This document shows positions 37,432-46,234 of a DNA stretch of 64,000 bases, one piece after another; position 1 is the first letter of the stretch; the number at the start of each line of letters is the position of its first letter. Source of the DNA: an uncultured Gammaproteobacteria bacterium (GTDB lineage Bacteria; Pseudomonadota; Gammaproteobacteria; HK1); NCBI GenBank assembly GCA_947258715.1, contig CAMYJH010000002.1, positions 157,654 through 221,653 on the forward strand. The letters run 5' to 3'. The notes under the pieces are model-generated. The model ran no database searches and had not been told where the DNA came from. It was given only the letters and a program-made list of their open reading frames with translations. Both the position numbers and the translations under genes were made by a program.

Positions 37432-38621
37432 CAGCGGGTCCTCCCGCGCAGCCCGCTGCGCGTACGTTCGGCGTCGTCCCGGCTGGTCTGCGGCCGGGTG
37501 CGGTCGCGAGTCAAGCCGGCGCCCTCTTCATCGGTACCGCCAGCGCGCGCGCCTAGCAGCTTGTCTATGGGCAGATATATGAGGCTGTTGCCGCCCCGTA
37601 CGTCCACCATCACCTTGCTCGATTTCGCGAGCACCGACTCGATGGCTTCGATGTAAAGCCGCTCTCGGGTGATGTCCGGCGCCCTGCGGTATTCGGTCAA
37701 CACCTTTAGGAACCGGTCGGTCTCACCCTCGGCTTCGGCAATGACGCGCTGGCGGTAAGCTTCCGCCCGCTGCAAGATGGCCGCGCCATCACCGCGGGCC
37801 TTGGGCACGATGTCGGCTTTATAAGCATTGGCCTCATTGATGATGCGCTCCTGATCCTCCCGCGCCCGGATGGCGTCGAGAAACGCCTCCTGAACGGGGT
37901 CCGGCGGCTGCGCGTCCTGCATGTTGACGGTGGTGAGCTGAAGGCCGGTACGATAGAGGTCCAAGATCTCTTGAATCAGTTCTTTAGCCTCCGCCGCGAC
38001 CTGGGCACGGCCCTCGGTAAGCACGAAGTCCATGCTGCTGCGGCCGACAACCTCACGCACTGCGCTCTCCGTCGCCTGCTTCAGTGTAATCTCGGGCTCG
38101 ACCACCGCGAGCACGAAATTCGCAGCATCCTTGACCCGGTACTGAACGTTGAACTGCAGGTCTACGATGTTCTCGTCCTCGGTGAGCATCAGCGCCTCGT
38201 GGGGCACCGAGGCGACATTCGCTGCCTGCCGCCTGAAACCGATATTCTGGCTTCGAACATCTTTCACGTTGACCTTGATCACCTCCTCGACGAAGCGAGG
38301 CAGCCAGTGCGGACCCGGATTCACCGTGCGCACATGCTTGCCGAAGCGCAGCACCACGCCTTGTTCCACCGGGTCGATAATGTAGATTCCGGAAAGCGCC
38401 CACAGCACCAGGGCAGCGATAAGAACTGCGCCGAATCCTATGGCGCCGCCGGCGCCAAAGCTCAATCCGCCGCCCCCAGGTATGCCGCCCCGGCGGCCGC
38501 CAAAGATACGGCCAAGCTTGGACTGAAGCTTCTTCAACACTTCGTCCAGATCCGGCGGACCCTGGCGTCCGCGATTCCCCCAGGGGTCTTTGCCGTTTCC
38601 TCCTGGTTGATTCCAAGCCAT
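37431..38621 (-). CDS. hflK: HflK, modulator of FtsH protease
   Basis: 396 residues. The glycine-rich cytoplasmic N-terminus (MAWNQPGGNGKDPWGNRGR) is followed by one transmembrane segment (GAVLIAALVLWALSGIYII) and an SPFH domain (VEQGVVLRFGKHVRTVNPG). It forms a complex with HflC and the FtsH protease. The gene starts 160 bases after hflX ends. Confidence 0.95.
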   Translation of the reverse strand: MAWNQPGGNGKDPWGNRGRQGPPDLDEVLKKLQSKLGRIFGGRRGGIPGGGGLSFGAGGAIGFGAVLIAALVLWALSGIYIIDPVEQGVVLRFGKHVRTVNPGPHWLPRFVEEVIKVNVKDVRSQNIGFRRQAANVASVPHEALMLTEDENIVDLQFNVQYRVKDAANFVLAVVEPEITLKQATESAVREVVGRSSMDFVLTEGRAQVAAEAKELIQEILDLYRTGLQLTTVNMQDAQPPDPVQEAFLDAIRAREDQERIINEANAYKADIVPKARGDGAAILQRAEAYRQRVIAEAEGETDRFLKVLTEYRRAPDITRERLYIEAIESVLAKSSKVMVDVRGGNSLIYLPIDKLLGARAGGTDEEGAGLTRDRTRPQTSRDDAERTRSGLRGRTR

Positions 38622-38781
38622 CTACTGAACTCCTGGCGTTAAGCCTTGGGCCGGGGGCAGTGGCCGCCGCCGGCTGCATTTAAAAAATGGGTGGGTCCTG
38701 CGCTGCTGGGTTTCTGGCACGGTAACGGACCCGGGATCTTATGTGGGCTGAGTTTGCGCCGCAACACGGCGGCCAGCGGGG

Positions 38782-40098
38782 TCAGCTTAGAGCATCCACC
38801 TCAAGATCGTCGAGCCCCTCGCTGCGGCACAGTCTGCTCAAGGAGGCGGGCTGGATGACGATCTCCATCAGTGCGTCTCCATTTTCGCCCGCGCGCTCAC
38901 TCAGCACGGTCCCGAATTCGAACAACAGGGCGCGCAGCTTGGGCGCGTTCGCCGGCACTCTAACCTGACGGCGCACGAGACCGGCGGCGAAATGCTGATC
39001 AATGGTTTGTCTCAAATTTCGAAGCCCGGCACCGGTAACTGCCGAAACATGCACCCGCTGCGGCCGGCTCGTCCCGCCGTTGTGCGCGTCGTCTTGATGA
39101 TGCGAATCACCCTCTACCGAGCTGCCGTTCAGCAGCAGGTCAATCTTGTTGAATACCTCGATTTGCGGCACCCGCTCGGCGCCGATTTCCACCAGCACGC
39201 CGTTCACCTGATCGCGCTTGCTTTCCCGGTCGCTGGCGCTGGCGTCGATCACGTGCAGCAATAGCTCCGCATTGTAGGTCTCCTCCAGAGTTGCCCGGAA
39301 CGCAGCCACCAGGTCGTGGGGCAGATGCTTGATGAAGCCCACCGTGTCGGCCAGAACCACCTCGCCGGCGGAGGGAATCTGGAGCCTTCTCAGGGTCGGG
39401 TCCAGAGTTTCAAACAAGCGCTCCGCAGTTTGCGCCCCGGCGCCGGTGAGCGCGTTGAACAGGGTGGATTTGCCGGCGTTGGTGTAACCTACCAGAGAGA
39501 CTACCGGCGTGCCGGCGCGCTTTCGCGCGCGGCGGCTGAGCTCCCGACGGGTGCGCACCTTCTCCAGCCGGCGCTCGATTTGGCGGATGCGAACGTCGAT
39601 AAGCCGGCGGTCAGTTTCCAGCTGTTTCTCGCCAGGCCCGCGAAGACCAATGCCTCCCTTTTGGCGTTCCAGGTGGCTCCAGCCGCGAATAAGGCGCGTG
39701 GACAGATGCCTGAGCTGTGCAAGCTCCACCTGCAGCTTGCCCTCGAAGGTGCTGGCGCGCTGGGCGAAAATATCCAGGATGAGGCTGATTCGGTCCAGCA
39801 CCCGCCGCTGTGTCAAGCGCTCCAGATTGCGCTCCTGTGCAGGCGCCAGGGCGTGATTGACGATCACCACTTCCGCATCGCTGGCGGCGATGGCCTCGCA
39901 AAGCATGTTCGCCTTTCCGCTGCCGATGAAATAACGGGAGTCCGGGGCGCGCCGGGACGTGGTCAGCACATCCACCGGCGCGGCCCCCGCGGAAACCGCC
40001 AGCTCCTTGAGCTCGGCAACGTCCTCCGCGGTGTCGGTACCGGGAAACTGGATGTGGACGAGTACGGCCCGTTCGCCGCTGCGCGGCCGATCAAACAA
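38782..40098 (-). CDS. hflX: Ribosome-associated GTPase HflX
   Basis: 438 residues. The N-terminal HflX domain (ISLILDIFAQRASTFEGKLQVEL region, GGIGLRGPGEKQLETD) is followed by a GTPase domain, with G1 GYTNAGKSTLFNALTG and G3 ADTVGFI. HflX splits stalled or heat-stressed ribosomes. It is located between hfq and hflK, as in E. coli. The C-terminal tail is normal. Confidence 0.95.
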   Translation of the reverse strand: MFDRPRSGERAVLVHIQFPGTDTAEDVAELKELAVSAGAAPVDVLTTSRRAPDSRYFIGSGKANMLCEAIAASDAEVVIVNHALAPAQERNLERLTQRRVLDRISLILDIFAQRASTFEGKLQVELAQLRHLSTRLIRGWSHLERQKGGIGLRGPGEKQLETDRRLIDVRIRQIERRLEKVRTRRELSRRARKRAGTPVVSLVGYTNAGKSTLFNALTGAGAQTAERLFETLDPTLRRLQIPSAGEVVLADTVGFIKHLPHDLVAAFRATLEETYNAELLLHVIDASASDRESKRDQVNGVLVEIGAERVPQIEVFNKIDLLLNGSSVEGDSHHQDDAHNGGTSRPQRVHVSAVTGAGLRNLRQTIDQHFAAGLVRRQVRVPANAPKLRALLFEFGTVLSERAGENGDALMEIVIQPASLSRLCRSEGLDDLEVDALS

Positions 40099-40127
40099 GC
40101 GTAACCCCCGGGGCCAGCGTCAGCCGA

Positions 40128-40379
40128 TCAGCGCCCCTCAGTGTCCTGCCCGCCGTCGTCGGGTCTCGGGAGCTTGACGTTCCTGGACGGAACCACCGTA
40201 GAGATGGCGTGCTTGTACACCATCTGGCTGACGGAATTGCGCAGCAGTACGACAAACTGGTCAAACGATTCGATCTGTCCCTGAAGTTTTATGCCGTTAA
40301 CGAGAAATATAGATACGGGGATCCGTTCCTTACGCAGGGTATTGAGGAACGGATCCTGTAAGGACTGCCCCTTGCTCAT
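40128..40379 (-). CDS. hfq: RNA chaperone Hfq
   Basis: 83 residues. Sm1 ([22 protein letters not shown]) and Sm2 ([12 protein letters not shown]) motifs are intact, with a short acidic C-terminal tail [11 protein letters not shown]. Hfq promotes pairing of small RNAs with mRNAs. A strong AAGGAG site is eight bases before the ATG. The 232-base spacer between miaA and hfq probably contains promoter sequence, which I could not assign. Confidence 0.97.
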   Translation of the reverse strand: MSKGQSLQDPFLNTLRKERIPVSIFLVNGIKLQGQIESFDQFVVLLRNSVSQMVYKHAISTVVPSRNVKLPRPDDGGQDTEGR

Positions 40380-40611
40380 CGTTGTTCTCCTTTCTAAGTT
40401 CTTGTTTTTCCCGATTCTCCGTTCTTTCGGGCACTCGATGCGGCGGCTTTTGGGGAGTCTCCCGGAACCCGGGGATTCAACACCTCAAGTTAAAGGACAA
40501 AGCTGGGGAGCTGAGGTTCCTCCGACGCCTGCCAAGCGAATTCAGTACAAGTATAAACCAAACCCTAAGCCACTTAGAGGGGTGAGAACAACTCTTCCTG
40601 ACCGGAAACCT

Positions 40612-41580
40612 TCAGCTGCCGCCTGCGCTGCGGGCGAAATGGGTCATCACCCGAGCCACTACCGACGGCTCGCTACAGTCGAAGCGGGTGAGTTCGTTCT
40701 CCTTTCTGAGCCAGGTCAGCTGCCGCCGCGCGAGCTGCCGGGTGGCCGCGGTGGCTCGTAGTCTCAGTTCCTCGATATCGCCGTCACCTCGGAGAAAACG
40801 CCACACCTGCCGATAACCGACGGTGCGAAGCGCCGGCATGCCGTCGTCCAACCGACCGCTCTGCTTAAGAGCCGCCACCTCTTCTACCAGTCCTCTGCTC
40901 AGCATGTCTTCAAAACGCCGGGCGATGCGCGCGTGTAGCCAGCCTCGCTCGGCAGGCTCGAGGCTTACCGCTATTACTTCGAATCCCCGGCACTGCCCAC
41001 GTCCGACGTCGAGCAGCGCGCTCATGGGTTTGCCGGTGACTTCATACACTTCCAGCGCCCGCTGGATGCGTTGCGGATCGTTGGGATGAATGCGCTCGGC
41101 CGACGCGGGATCGACTTTCGCAAGCCGCGCATGCAGCGCCTTGAGTCCAAGACGATGCATCTCCGCCTCCAGCGCGGCGCGTATCTGGGGATCGGCTTGC
41201 GGCAGAAGTGAAAGGCCGCGACTCAAAGCGCGAAAGTAAAGCCCGGTGCCTCCCACCAACAAGGGCACTCGTCCGCCGGCCTGTATCTCCGTGATGGCTT
41301 CCGCGGCGTCCTTTACGAACTGCGCCGCAGAGTAGGTTTGTCTGGGTTCCCGAATGTCGACAAGACGGTGCGGTGCGCGGGCAAGCACCTCGGGAGCAGG
41401 TTTTCCCGTGCCGATGTTCATGCCCCGATAAACCATGGCCGAGTCGACGCTGATGATCTCCAGCGGAAGCCGCGCCACCAAGTCAACCGCGACCTCGGTT
41501 TTCCCGGCCGCTGTCGGACCCATGAGAAAAAGCAGCCGTCCGCTCTCCTTTTCTTGACTCACGGCAGTCGAGCTTTGCAC
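40612..41580 (-). CDS. miaA: tRNA dimethylallyltransferase MiaA
   Basis: 322 residues. It adds the isopentenyl group to A37 of tRNAs that read UNN codons. The P-loop LFLMGPTAAGKTEVAVDL, the DSAMVYRGMNIGTGKP motif and LVGGTGLYFRALSRGL are present. It sits between mutL and hfq in the usual order, starting 22 bases after mutL. Confidence 0.96.
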   Translation of the reverse strand: MQSSTAVSQEKESGRLLFLMGPTAAGKTEVAVDLVARLPLEIISVDSAMVYRGMNIGTGKPAPEVLARAPHRLVDIREPRQTYSAAQFVKDAAEAITEIQAGGRVPLLVGGTGLYFRALSRGLSLLPQADPQIRAALEAEMHRLGLKALHARLAKVDPASAERIHPNDPQRIQRALEVYEVTGKPMSALLDVGRGQCRGFEVIAVSLEPAERGWLHARIARRFEDMLSRGLVEEVAALKQSGRLDDGMPALRTVGYRQVWRFLRGDGDIEELRLRATAATRQLARRQLTWLRKENELTRFDCSEPSVVARVMTHFARSAGGS

Positions 41581-41602
41581 GCAATAGCTGCGGCAAACGG
41601 CC

Positions 41603-43357
41603 TCACCGCTTCATCAGAGCGGCGATGTCGGCCGCGTCCAGGCGCATGACCAGCCGTGAATTTTGCTCCTCGAGGTGCGCTTCGAGAAATCGAACAAGCG
41701 CAAAAACCGCCTGAGGATCGTTCACCAGATCCTGCAGATGCTCTCCTCCCACCCGCGCCAGAGCGTCCGCCAGTGTCTCCACCTCTGAGTCCGGTTTCCC
41801 TTTCACCCAGCGGAGAACTGCGTCCAGCAGCGCCGATGCGGGTACGTGGGCCAGGCACGCCGGCACCGCGCGAAGGGTGATCGACGCGGGCGCGTTGCGG
41901 CGCAGATCGAAGCCCGCATCTGCGAGAGCAGCAAGCTTCGATTCCAGGCGGTCCGCCAATGACTCCTCAATGCTAACGCTCAGCGGCAGCAGCAGCGGAC
42001 GGGACCCGCCCTCGCCCTGCCCGGAACCCACCCCCAGTTGATGCTGAATCACGGCGCGCCGCGTTTGCGCAAGATCGACTACGGCTATGCCGTCGCTGGT
42101 GACGCTGGCGGCGTAGCGCCCTGCGATCAGAGGCGCTGATTGCCCGGGGACGACGCCAGATGATGGCCTCGTGGTCCACGCCGCCTTGGCTTTGGATTCA
42201 TCCTCTACCCGGTACGCGGCCTTCCAGTCTGCGATCTGGTCGCTCCCGGCGGAGGGCGGGCGCAACGCCGCCACGGTCGTGATTCCCTCGCTCGGCGCCG
42301 CGTCCCCACCCAGCGGCAGCGCAAGTGCCTCTTCCAGCGCGCGGTAAAGCGCGCGCCATAGAAAGTCGTGCACCAGACGGCTCTGGCGGAAGCGCACCTC
42401 GTTCTTTGCCGGGTGAACGTTCACGTCCAACTGCGACGGGTCCAGATCCAGGTACAGCACGTACGCCGGATGTCGCCCCGAAGCCAGGCGCTCACCGAAG
42501 GCCTGGCGCACGGCGTGCCGCGCCGTGCTGTCCCGCACCGCGCGGCCGTTGACGAAAAGATACTGCAAATCCGAATTCGCCCTCGCGGCTTCCGGAACGC
42601 CGACCCAGCCCCTTAGCGTCATCCCTACGCTCTCGATGTCCACCTCCAGCGCCTGCTCGGCGAACGCCGCCCCCAGCAGGCGCGCGACGCGGGCGCGACG
42701 CGCTTGCCCCCCGACCGCGGGCGACAGCCTGAACACCTCTCGGCCGTTGTGAACAAAGCTCAAACCCACGTCGAAGCGGGCTAGCGCCGCGCGCTTGAGC
42801 ACGTCTTCCAGATGACGAAATTCGGTGCGCTCGGTGCGCAGAAACTTACGCCGGGCAGGCGTATTGAAAAACAGATCGCGCACGCTGACGAGGGTGCCCG
42901 GCGGCAAGGCGGCCGGGCGAACGGCTTCAGCGCGCGCGCCCTCCGCCACCAGCTGGAAGCCGCTGTCGCTGTCGGCGGTACGGGACGAAAGCCTAAGCCG
43001 CGACACCGAAGCGATGCTGGGGAGCGCCTCCCCACGAAAGCCGAAGCTCCTCACTCGCTCCAGATCGCACAAGCTGGCGATCTTGCTGGTGGCGTGGCGG
43101 CTCAATGCGAGCTTCAAGTCCTCGGCGTGGATGCCGCAGCCGTCGTCCCGCACCCGCACCAGGGCAATACCGCCTGCCTCCGCCTCGACCTGAATGCGGC
43201 CGGCGCCGGCATCGAAGCTGTTTTCGACCAATTCTTTGACCACCGAGGCCGGCCGCTCGATGACTTCCCCAGCCGCGATCTGGTTCGATAGCACGCCGGC
43301 CAGCGCACGGATGCGCGGCACCGAGGCCGTCGCCATGGATGTCGTCGTTTCCATCAT
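41603..43357 (-). CDS. mutL: DNA mismatch repair protein MutL
   Basis: 584 residues. N-terminal GHKL ATPase with NQIAAGEVIERPASVVKELV, VRDDGCGI and SFGFRGEALPSIASV. The C-terminal dimerisation domain lacks the DQHAX2EX4E endonuclease motif: the corresponding region reads AVVDLAQTRRAVIQ. This is the E. coli type, which nicks through MutH. The ATG at 43357 overlaps the rlmD stop (ATGA); a longer upstream frame is inside rlmD. Confidence 0.95.
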   Translation of the reverse strand: MMETTTSMATASVPRIRALAGVLSNQIAAGEVIERPASVVKELVENSFDAGAGRIQVEAEAGGIALVRVRDDGCGIHAEDLKLALSRHATSKIASLCDLERVRSFGFRGEALPSIASVSRLRLSSRTADSDSGFQLVAEGARAEAVRPAALPPGTLVSVRDLFFNTPARRKFLRTERTEFRHLEDVLKRAALARFDVGLSFVHNGREVFRLSPAVGGQARRARVARLLGAAFAEQALEVDIESVGMTLRGWVGVPEAARANSDLQYLFVNGRAVRDSTARHAVRQAFGERLASGRHPAYVLYLDLDPSQLDVNVHPAKNEVRFRQSRLVHDFLWRALYRALEEALALPLGGDAAPSEGITTVAALRPPSAGSDQIADWKAAYRVEDESKAKAAWTTRPSSGVVPGQSAPLIAGRYAASVTSDGIAVVDLAQTRRAVIQHQLGVGSGQGEGGSRPLLLPLSVSIEESLADRLESKLAALADAGFDLRRNAPASITLRAVPACLAHVPASALLDAVLRWVKGKPDSEVETLADALARVGGEHLQDLVNDPQAVFALVRFLEAHLEEQNSRLVMRLDAADIAALMKR

Positions 43358-44700
43358 CGCGTGACTTTGGAGAACTGTGCAATCAATTCCACGTGCCCGG
43401 TGTGCGGAAACATATCCACGATCCCGGCGGACTCCAGCCAATAGCCGTGCCGCTGCGTAACAACCGCCGCATCCCGGGCAAAGCTCTCCGGGTTGCAGGA
43501 AACATATACAATTTGTGACGGATACGGAGCTGCCAGTTGCTCTACCACGCGGGCCGCGCCGGACCGCGGCGGATCCAAAAGCATGGCGCTGAATGCGCCG
43601 CGCAGCGCCTGCGCAACTTCCCCGGGGTGTTCCAGATCCGCAACTTCGAAGCTGGCGTTCGCGATGGCGTTGGATTCGGCGTTCCTGCGCGCGGCAGCGA
43701 CCATTCTTGCGCTTGCCTCCACGCCGCTGACCCATCCCCCCCGGCGGGCAAGGGCGAGAGAGAAATTGCCCATTCCCGAGTAAAGATCCAACACGCGAGC
43801 GGATGACCCGGGCTTGAGCCAGCTTACAGCGCGCGATACCAGAGCACGGTTGACAGCTGCGTTGACCTGAACGAAGTCCGCGGGCTCGAAGGCAAGATCG
43901 AGATCGAACTCTGGAATCTGGTATCGAAGTGCCGGCGGGTTTTGCGGCCACAGCGGCACCATGGAGTCGATCCCGCCCGGCTGCAGGTAGATGCTTAGAC
44001 GCTGGCTGCAGGCAAAATTGCGCAGCGCGTTTTGGTCTGCCTCGTTCAAGGGATCGAGGTGTCTTATCACCAGCGCGGTGGCGTTGTCCCCGGCGGCAAT
44101 CTCGATCTGCGGGATCCGATCCCGCGCGCTCAGACTGCTCACAAGTTCGCGCAGCGCCCGAATGCGGTCGCCCACGGAAGGCACCAACACCTCGCATCGC
44201 TGGATATCAGCGATAAAGCGACCGCGTTTTTCACGAAAGCCCACCAGCGCGCCACCCTTGCCGGGCACAAACTTTACCCCCAGGCGCGCCTTACGCCGGT
44301 ATCTGAGTTCCGGACCCGTAATCGGAGGAAACCACTTCTGCGGCGCCGCGACGCCGTGGGCCGAGAGCGCTTGTTCCAGGATGCGCTGCTTTCTCGCCTG
44401 CTGGGCCTCGAGCTTCAAATGCTGGAAGCGGCAGCCGCCGCAAAGATGAAAATACACGCAGCTCGGCTGAGTGCGCTGCGGTGACGGCTCGAGCACCTCG
44501 ACCAGCTTTGCCTCGTTGAAACGCCGGCGCCTGCGCAGCTTGTCGATGGCCACCCGCTCACCTGCGAGCGCCCCGTCCACCCGAATCGGCATTCCGCCCA
44601 TTTCGGCCAATCCGCGTCCTTCTGCGTCGACGTCGACCACCCGCGCCTCGATGCGCTTGACCGCCGCCGGACCGTTCAACGCTGCCGGCCCCGCGGTCAA
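43354..44700 (-). CDS. rlmD: 23S rRNA (uracil-1939-C5)-methyltransferase RlmD
   Basis: 448 residues from a TTG start. It has a TRAM domain (VDVDAEGRGLAEM), the iron-sulfur cysteines (CVYFHLCGGCRFQHL and a fourth Cys later), SAM motif LDLYSGMGNFSLALA and the catalytic VYVSCNPESFARDA. It methylates U1939 of 23S rRNA. TTG 44700 is chosen because its bases overlap the stop of the upstream exonuclease gene (TTGA) and a GGAGG precedes it; a longer frame lacks conservation. Confidence 0.93.
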   Translation of the reverse strand: MTAGPAALNGPAAVKRIEARVVDVDAEGRGLAEMGGMPIRVDGALAGERVAIDKLRRRRRFNEAKLVEVLEPSPQRTQPSCVYFHLCGGCRFQHLKLEAQQARKQRILEQALSAHGVAAPQKWFPPITGPELRYRRKARLGVKFVPGKGGALVGFREKRGRFIADIQRCEVLVPSVGDRIRALRELVSSLSARDRIPQIEIAAGDNATALVIRHLDPLNEADQNALRNFACSQRLSIYLQPGGIDSMVPLWPQNPPALRYQIPEFDLDLAFEPADFVQVNAAVNRALVSRAVSWLKPGSSARVLDLYSGMGNFSLALARRGGWVSGVEASARMVAAARRNAESNAIANASFEVADLEHPGEVAQALRGAFSAMLLDPPRSGAARVVEQLAAPYPSQIVYVSCNPESFARDAAVVTQRHGYWLESAGIVDMFPHTGHVELIAQFSKVTR

Positions 44701-45473
44701 CTTCCCTCCGCCCAGGCTCTCAGGAACGCTTTGAAGTGCGGCTTGTTTTCGCGGCTCAAGCAGCCCCTCACCAGCTCGCATTCGATGTTATAGGCGTCTT
44801 CGTTGAGGCGGCCGCGCATAAGCTCGAACCGCAGATAAATGAGATAGGTGTTGAGTACGTCAGTCTCACAATAGTTGCGAATGGCTTCCAGCTGCCCCGC
44901 CAGGTAACTGGGCCACACCTTGGAACCGTCCATTCCGAGCTTGCCTGGTAGGCCCACCAGGGTCGCGATATCGTTAAGGGACGCGACCGCGCGTGTCTGG
45001 TAGCCGGAGAGCACGTCCATTAGATCCGTGTGCCTGCTATGAAAACGATTGAGGTAGTTGTTCCAGCGGAAATTGGTGTCGTCGTCACCGGTTTCCCAGT
45101 AACGCGGAGCCGCTATGCCGTGAAGCAGCGACCGATAGTGGATCACGGGAAGATCGAAACCTCCGCCGTTCCAGGACACGAGTGTCGGAGAGTAACGCTC
45201 GATGCCGTCGAAAAAACGCTCGATGAGCTCGCGCTCCGTAGAATCCTCTGCGCCCAGCGACCACGTCTTGAAGCGGTCCCCGGTACGAAGGGCAACGGAA
45301 ATGGCGACGATGCGGTGAAGGTGGTGGCGCAGAAATTCGGAGCCGGTGGCCTGGCGCTGCTTCTGGAACATGACCTGGGCCACGTGTTCGTCGCTCAACC
45401 CGTCAAGGGCAAAAAGGCGCCGGCCGCTGCGGACGTCAGGTATGGTTTCGATGTCAAATGCAAAAACGTTCAT
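44697..45473 (-). CDS. Predicted 3'-5' exonuclease (PolB-exonuclease-like)
   Basis: 258 residues of the DnaQ-like fold. The first metal motif is FAFDIETIPDV at the N-terminus, the second is SWNGGGFDLPVIHYR, and the third is YCETDVLNTYLIYLR near residue 205, so DEDD residues are preserved. It is related to the exonuclease domain of family B polymerases. Possibly proofreading or single-strand DNA degradation; partners unknown. It overlaps rlmD by four bases. ATG 45473 chosen over an upstream in-frame ATG. Confidence 0.88.
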   Translation of the reverse strand: MNVFAFDIETIPDVRSGRRLFALDGLSDEHVAQVMFQKQRQATGSEFLRHHLHRIVAISVALRTGDRFKTWSLGAEDSTERELIERFFDGIERYSPTLVSWNGGGFDLPVIHYRSLLHGIAAPRYWETGDDDTNFRWNNYLNRFHSRHTDLMDVLSGYQTRAVASLNDIATLVGLPGKLGMDGSKVWPSYLAGQLEAIRNYCETDVLNTYLIYLRFELMRGRLNEDAYNIECELVRGCLSRENKPHFKAFLRAWAEGS

Positions 45474-45548
45474 GAAACCAGGACGGGCCGGCACCAAGAA
45501 AGCAACTGACGGCAGCGAGCAAGCCGCCGCCCTCCTTCAATACACGGA

Positions 45549-46172
45549 TTATTTCTGCTTCCAGCCGCCGGACGTTTGGTACCACCAGCCCGAGCGGGCA
45601 TTTTGCACCCATCGGCGGGCAAAGGTGTCGCGGATATCCTTCTCCCACTCCGGACGACCATTGGCTCGGGCAATCTCGGCATAGAGCGCGTTTCGGTCGC
45701 GATTTTCATCCGCCACCAGCGAGTTGACTCGCTGTCGATTGGCCAGCGACACCGCTTTTGGATCGCGAACGGCGATGAGTCCGTCCAGGGTGAGCCCGAT
45801 GGCGCCGCTTTGGTAAAAGGATTTGAGCTGGTCGTGTCTGCTCTGCATGCGATCCTTGATGCTGTTGATAGCTGGCGAGGAAATATCCAAATCTGCCTGC
45901 TGCGCATGCGCCGCAGGCAGGAGAATCTGCAGCAGACCCAGCATCAATCGATGCGCTTGATGCCTCACAATCAAGGATTGCTTCCCGGACCGGCTGGACT
46001 GATCCTTTTCCGCCTCCTTACCCCAGACCTCCTCGATGATGCGATCTGCGGCCTTTTCTGCCGCAGCCGCGGGAAAGTAAACGTTGATGGTGACGCAGGC
46101 CGACAAGAGTCCGATTCCGCAAAGCGCAGACCAGAGCGACACCCGTTTAATTGCAAGCGCTTTCATATTCAT
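45549..46172 (-). CDS. YdbL/DUF1318-family lipoprotein with YnbE-like N-terminus
   Basis: 207 residues. The N-terminus has a lipoprotein signal ending LLSAC. The lipidated cysteine is followed by VTINVYFPAAAAEKAADRII, a segment resembling the small lipoprotein YnbE. The C-terminal half matches DUF1318/YdbL (RDPKAVSLANRQRVNSLV and a Trp-rich end). In E. coli ydbH, ynbE and ydbL are three separate genes in a complex linked to outer-membrane lipid transport. Here a single gene seems to combine the last two. It is 63 bases downstream of the YdbH-like gene on the same strand. Confidence 0.82.
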   Translation of the reverse strand: MNMKALAIKRVSLWSALCGIGLLSACVTINVYFPAAAAEKAADRIIEEVWGKEAEKDQSSRSGKQSLIVRHQAHRLMLGLLQILLPAAHAQQADLDISSPAINSIKDRMQSRHDQLKSFYQSGAIGLTLDGLIAVRDPKAVSLANRQRVNSLVADENRDRNALYAEIARANGRPEWEKDIRDTFARRWVQNARSGWWYQTSGGWKQK

Positions 46173-46234
46173 GCGACCTCCGACGGTAGGATTTTAGAAA
46201 TCAGGCTTTCCGCTTCGTGTTCCGGCCGGCAAAA

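Noticed and set aside
41603-44197. A much longer MutL reading starting near 44.2 kb
   Set aside because: The extra N-terminal part is inside rlmD and is Arg/Ser-rich with no MutL similarity; the ATG overlapping the rlmD stop is natural.
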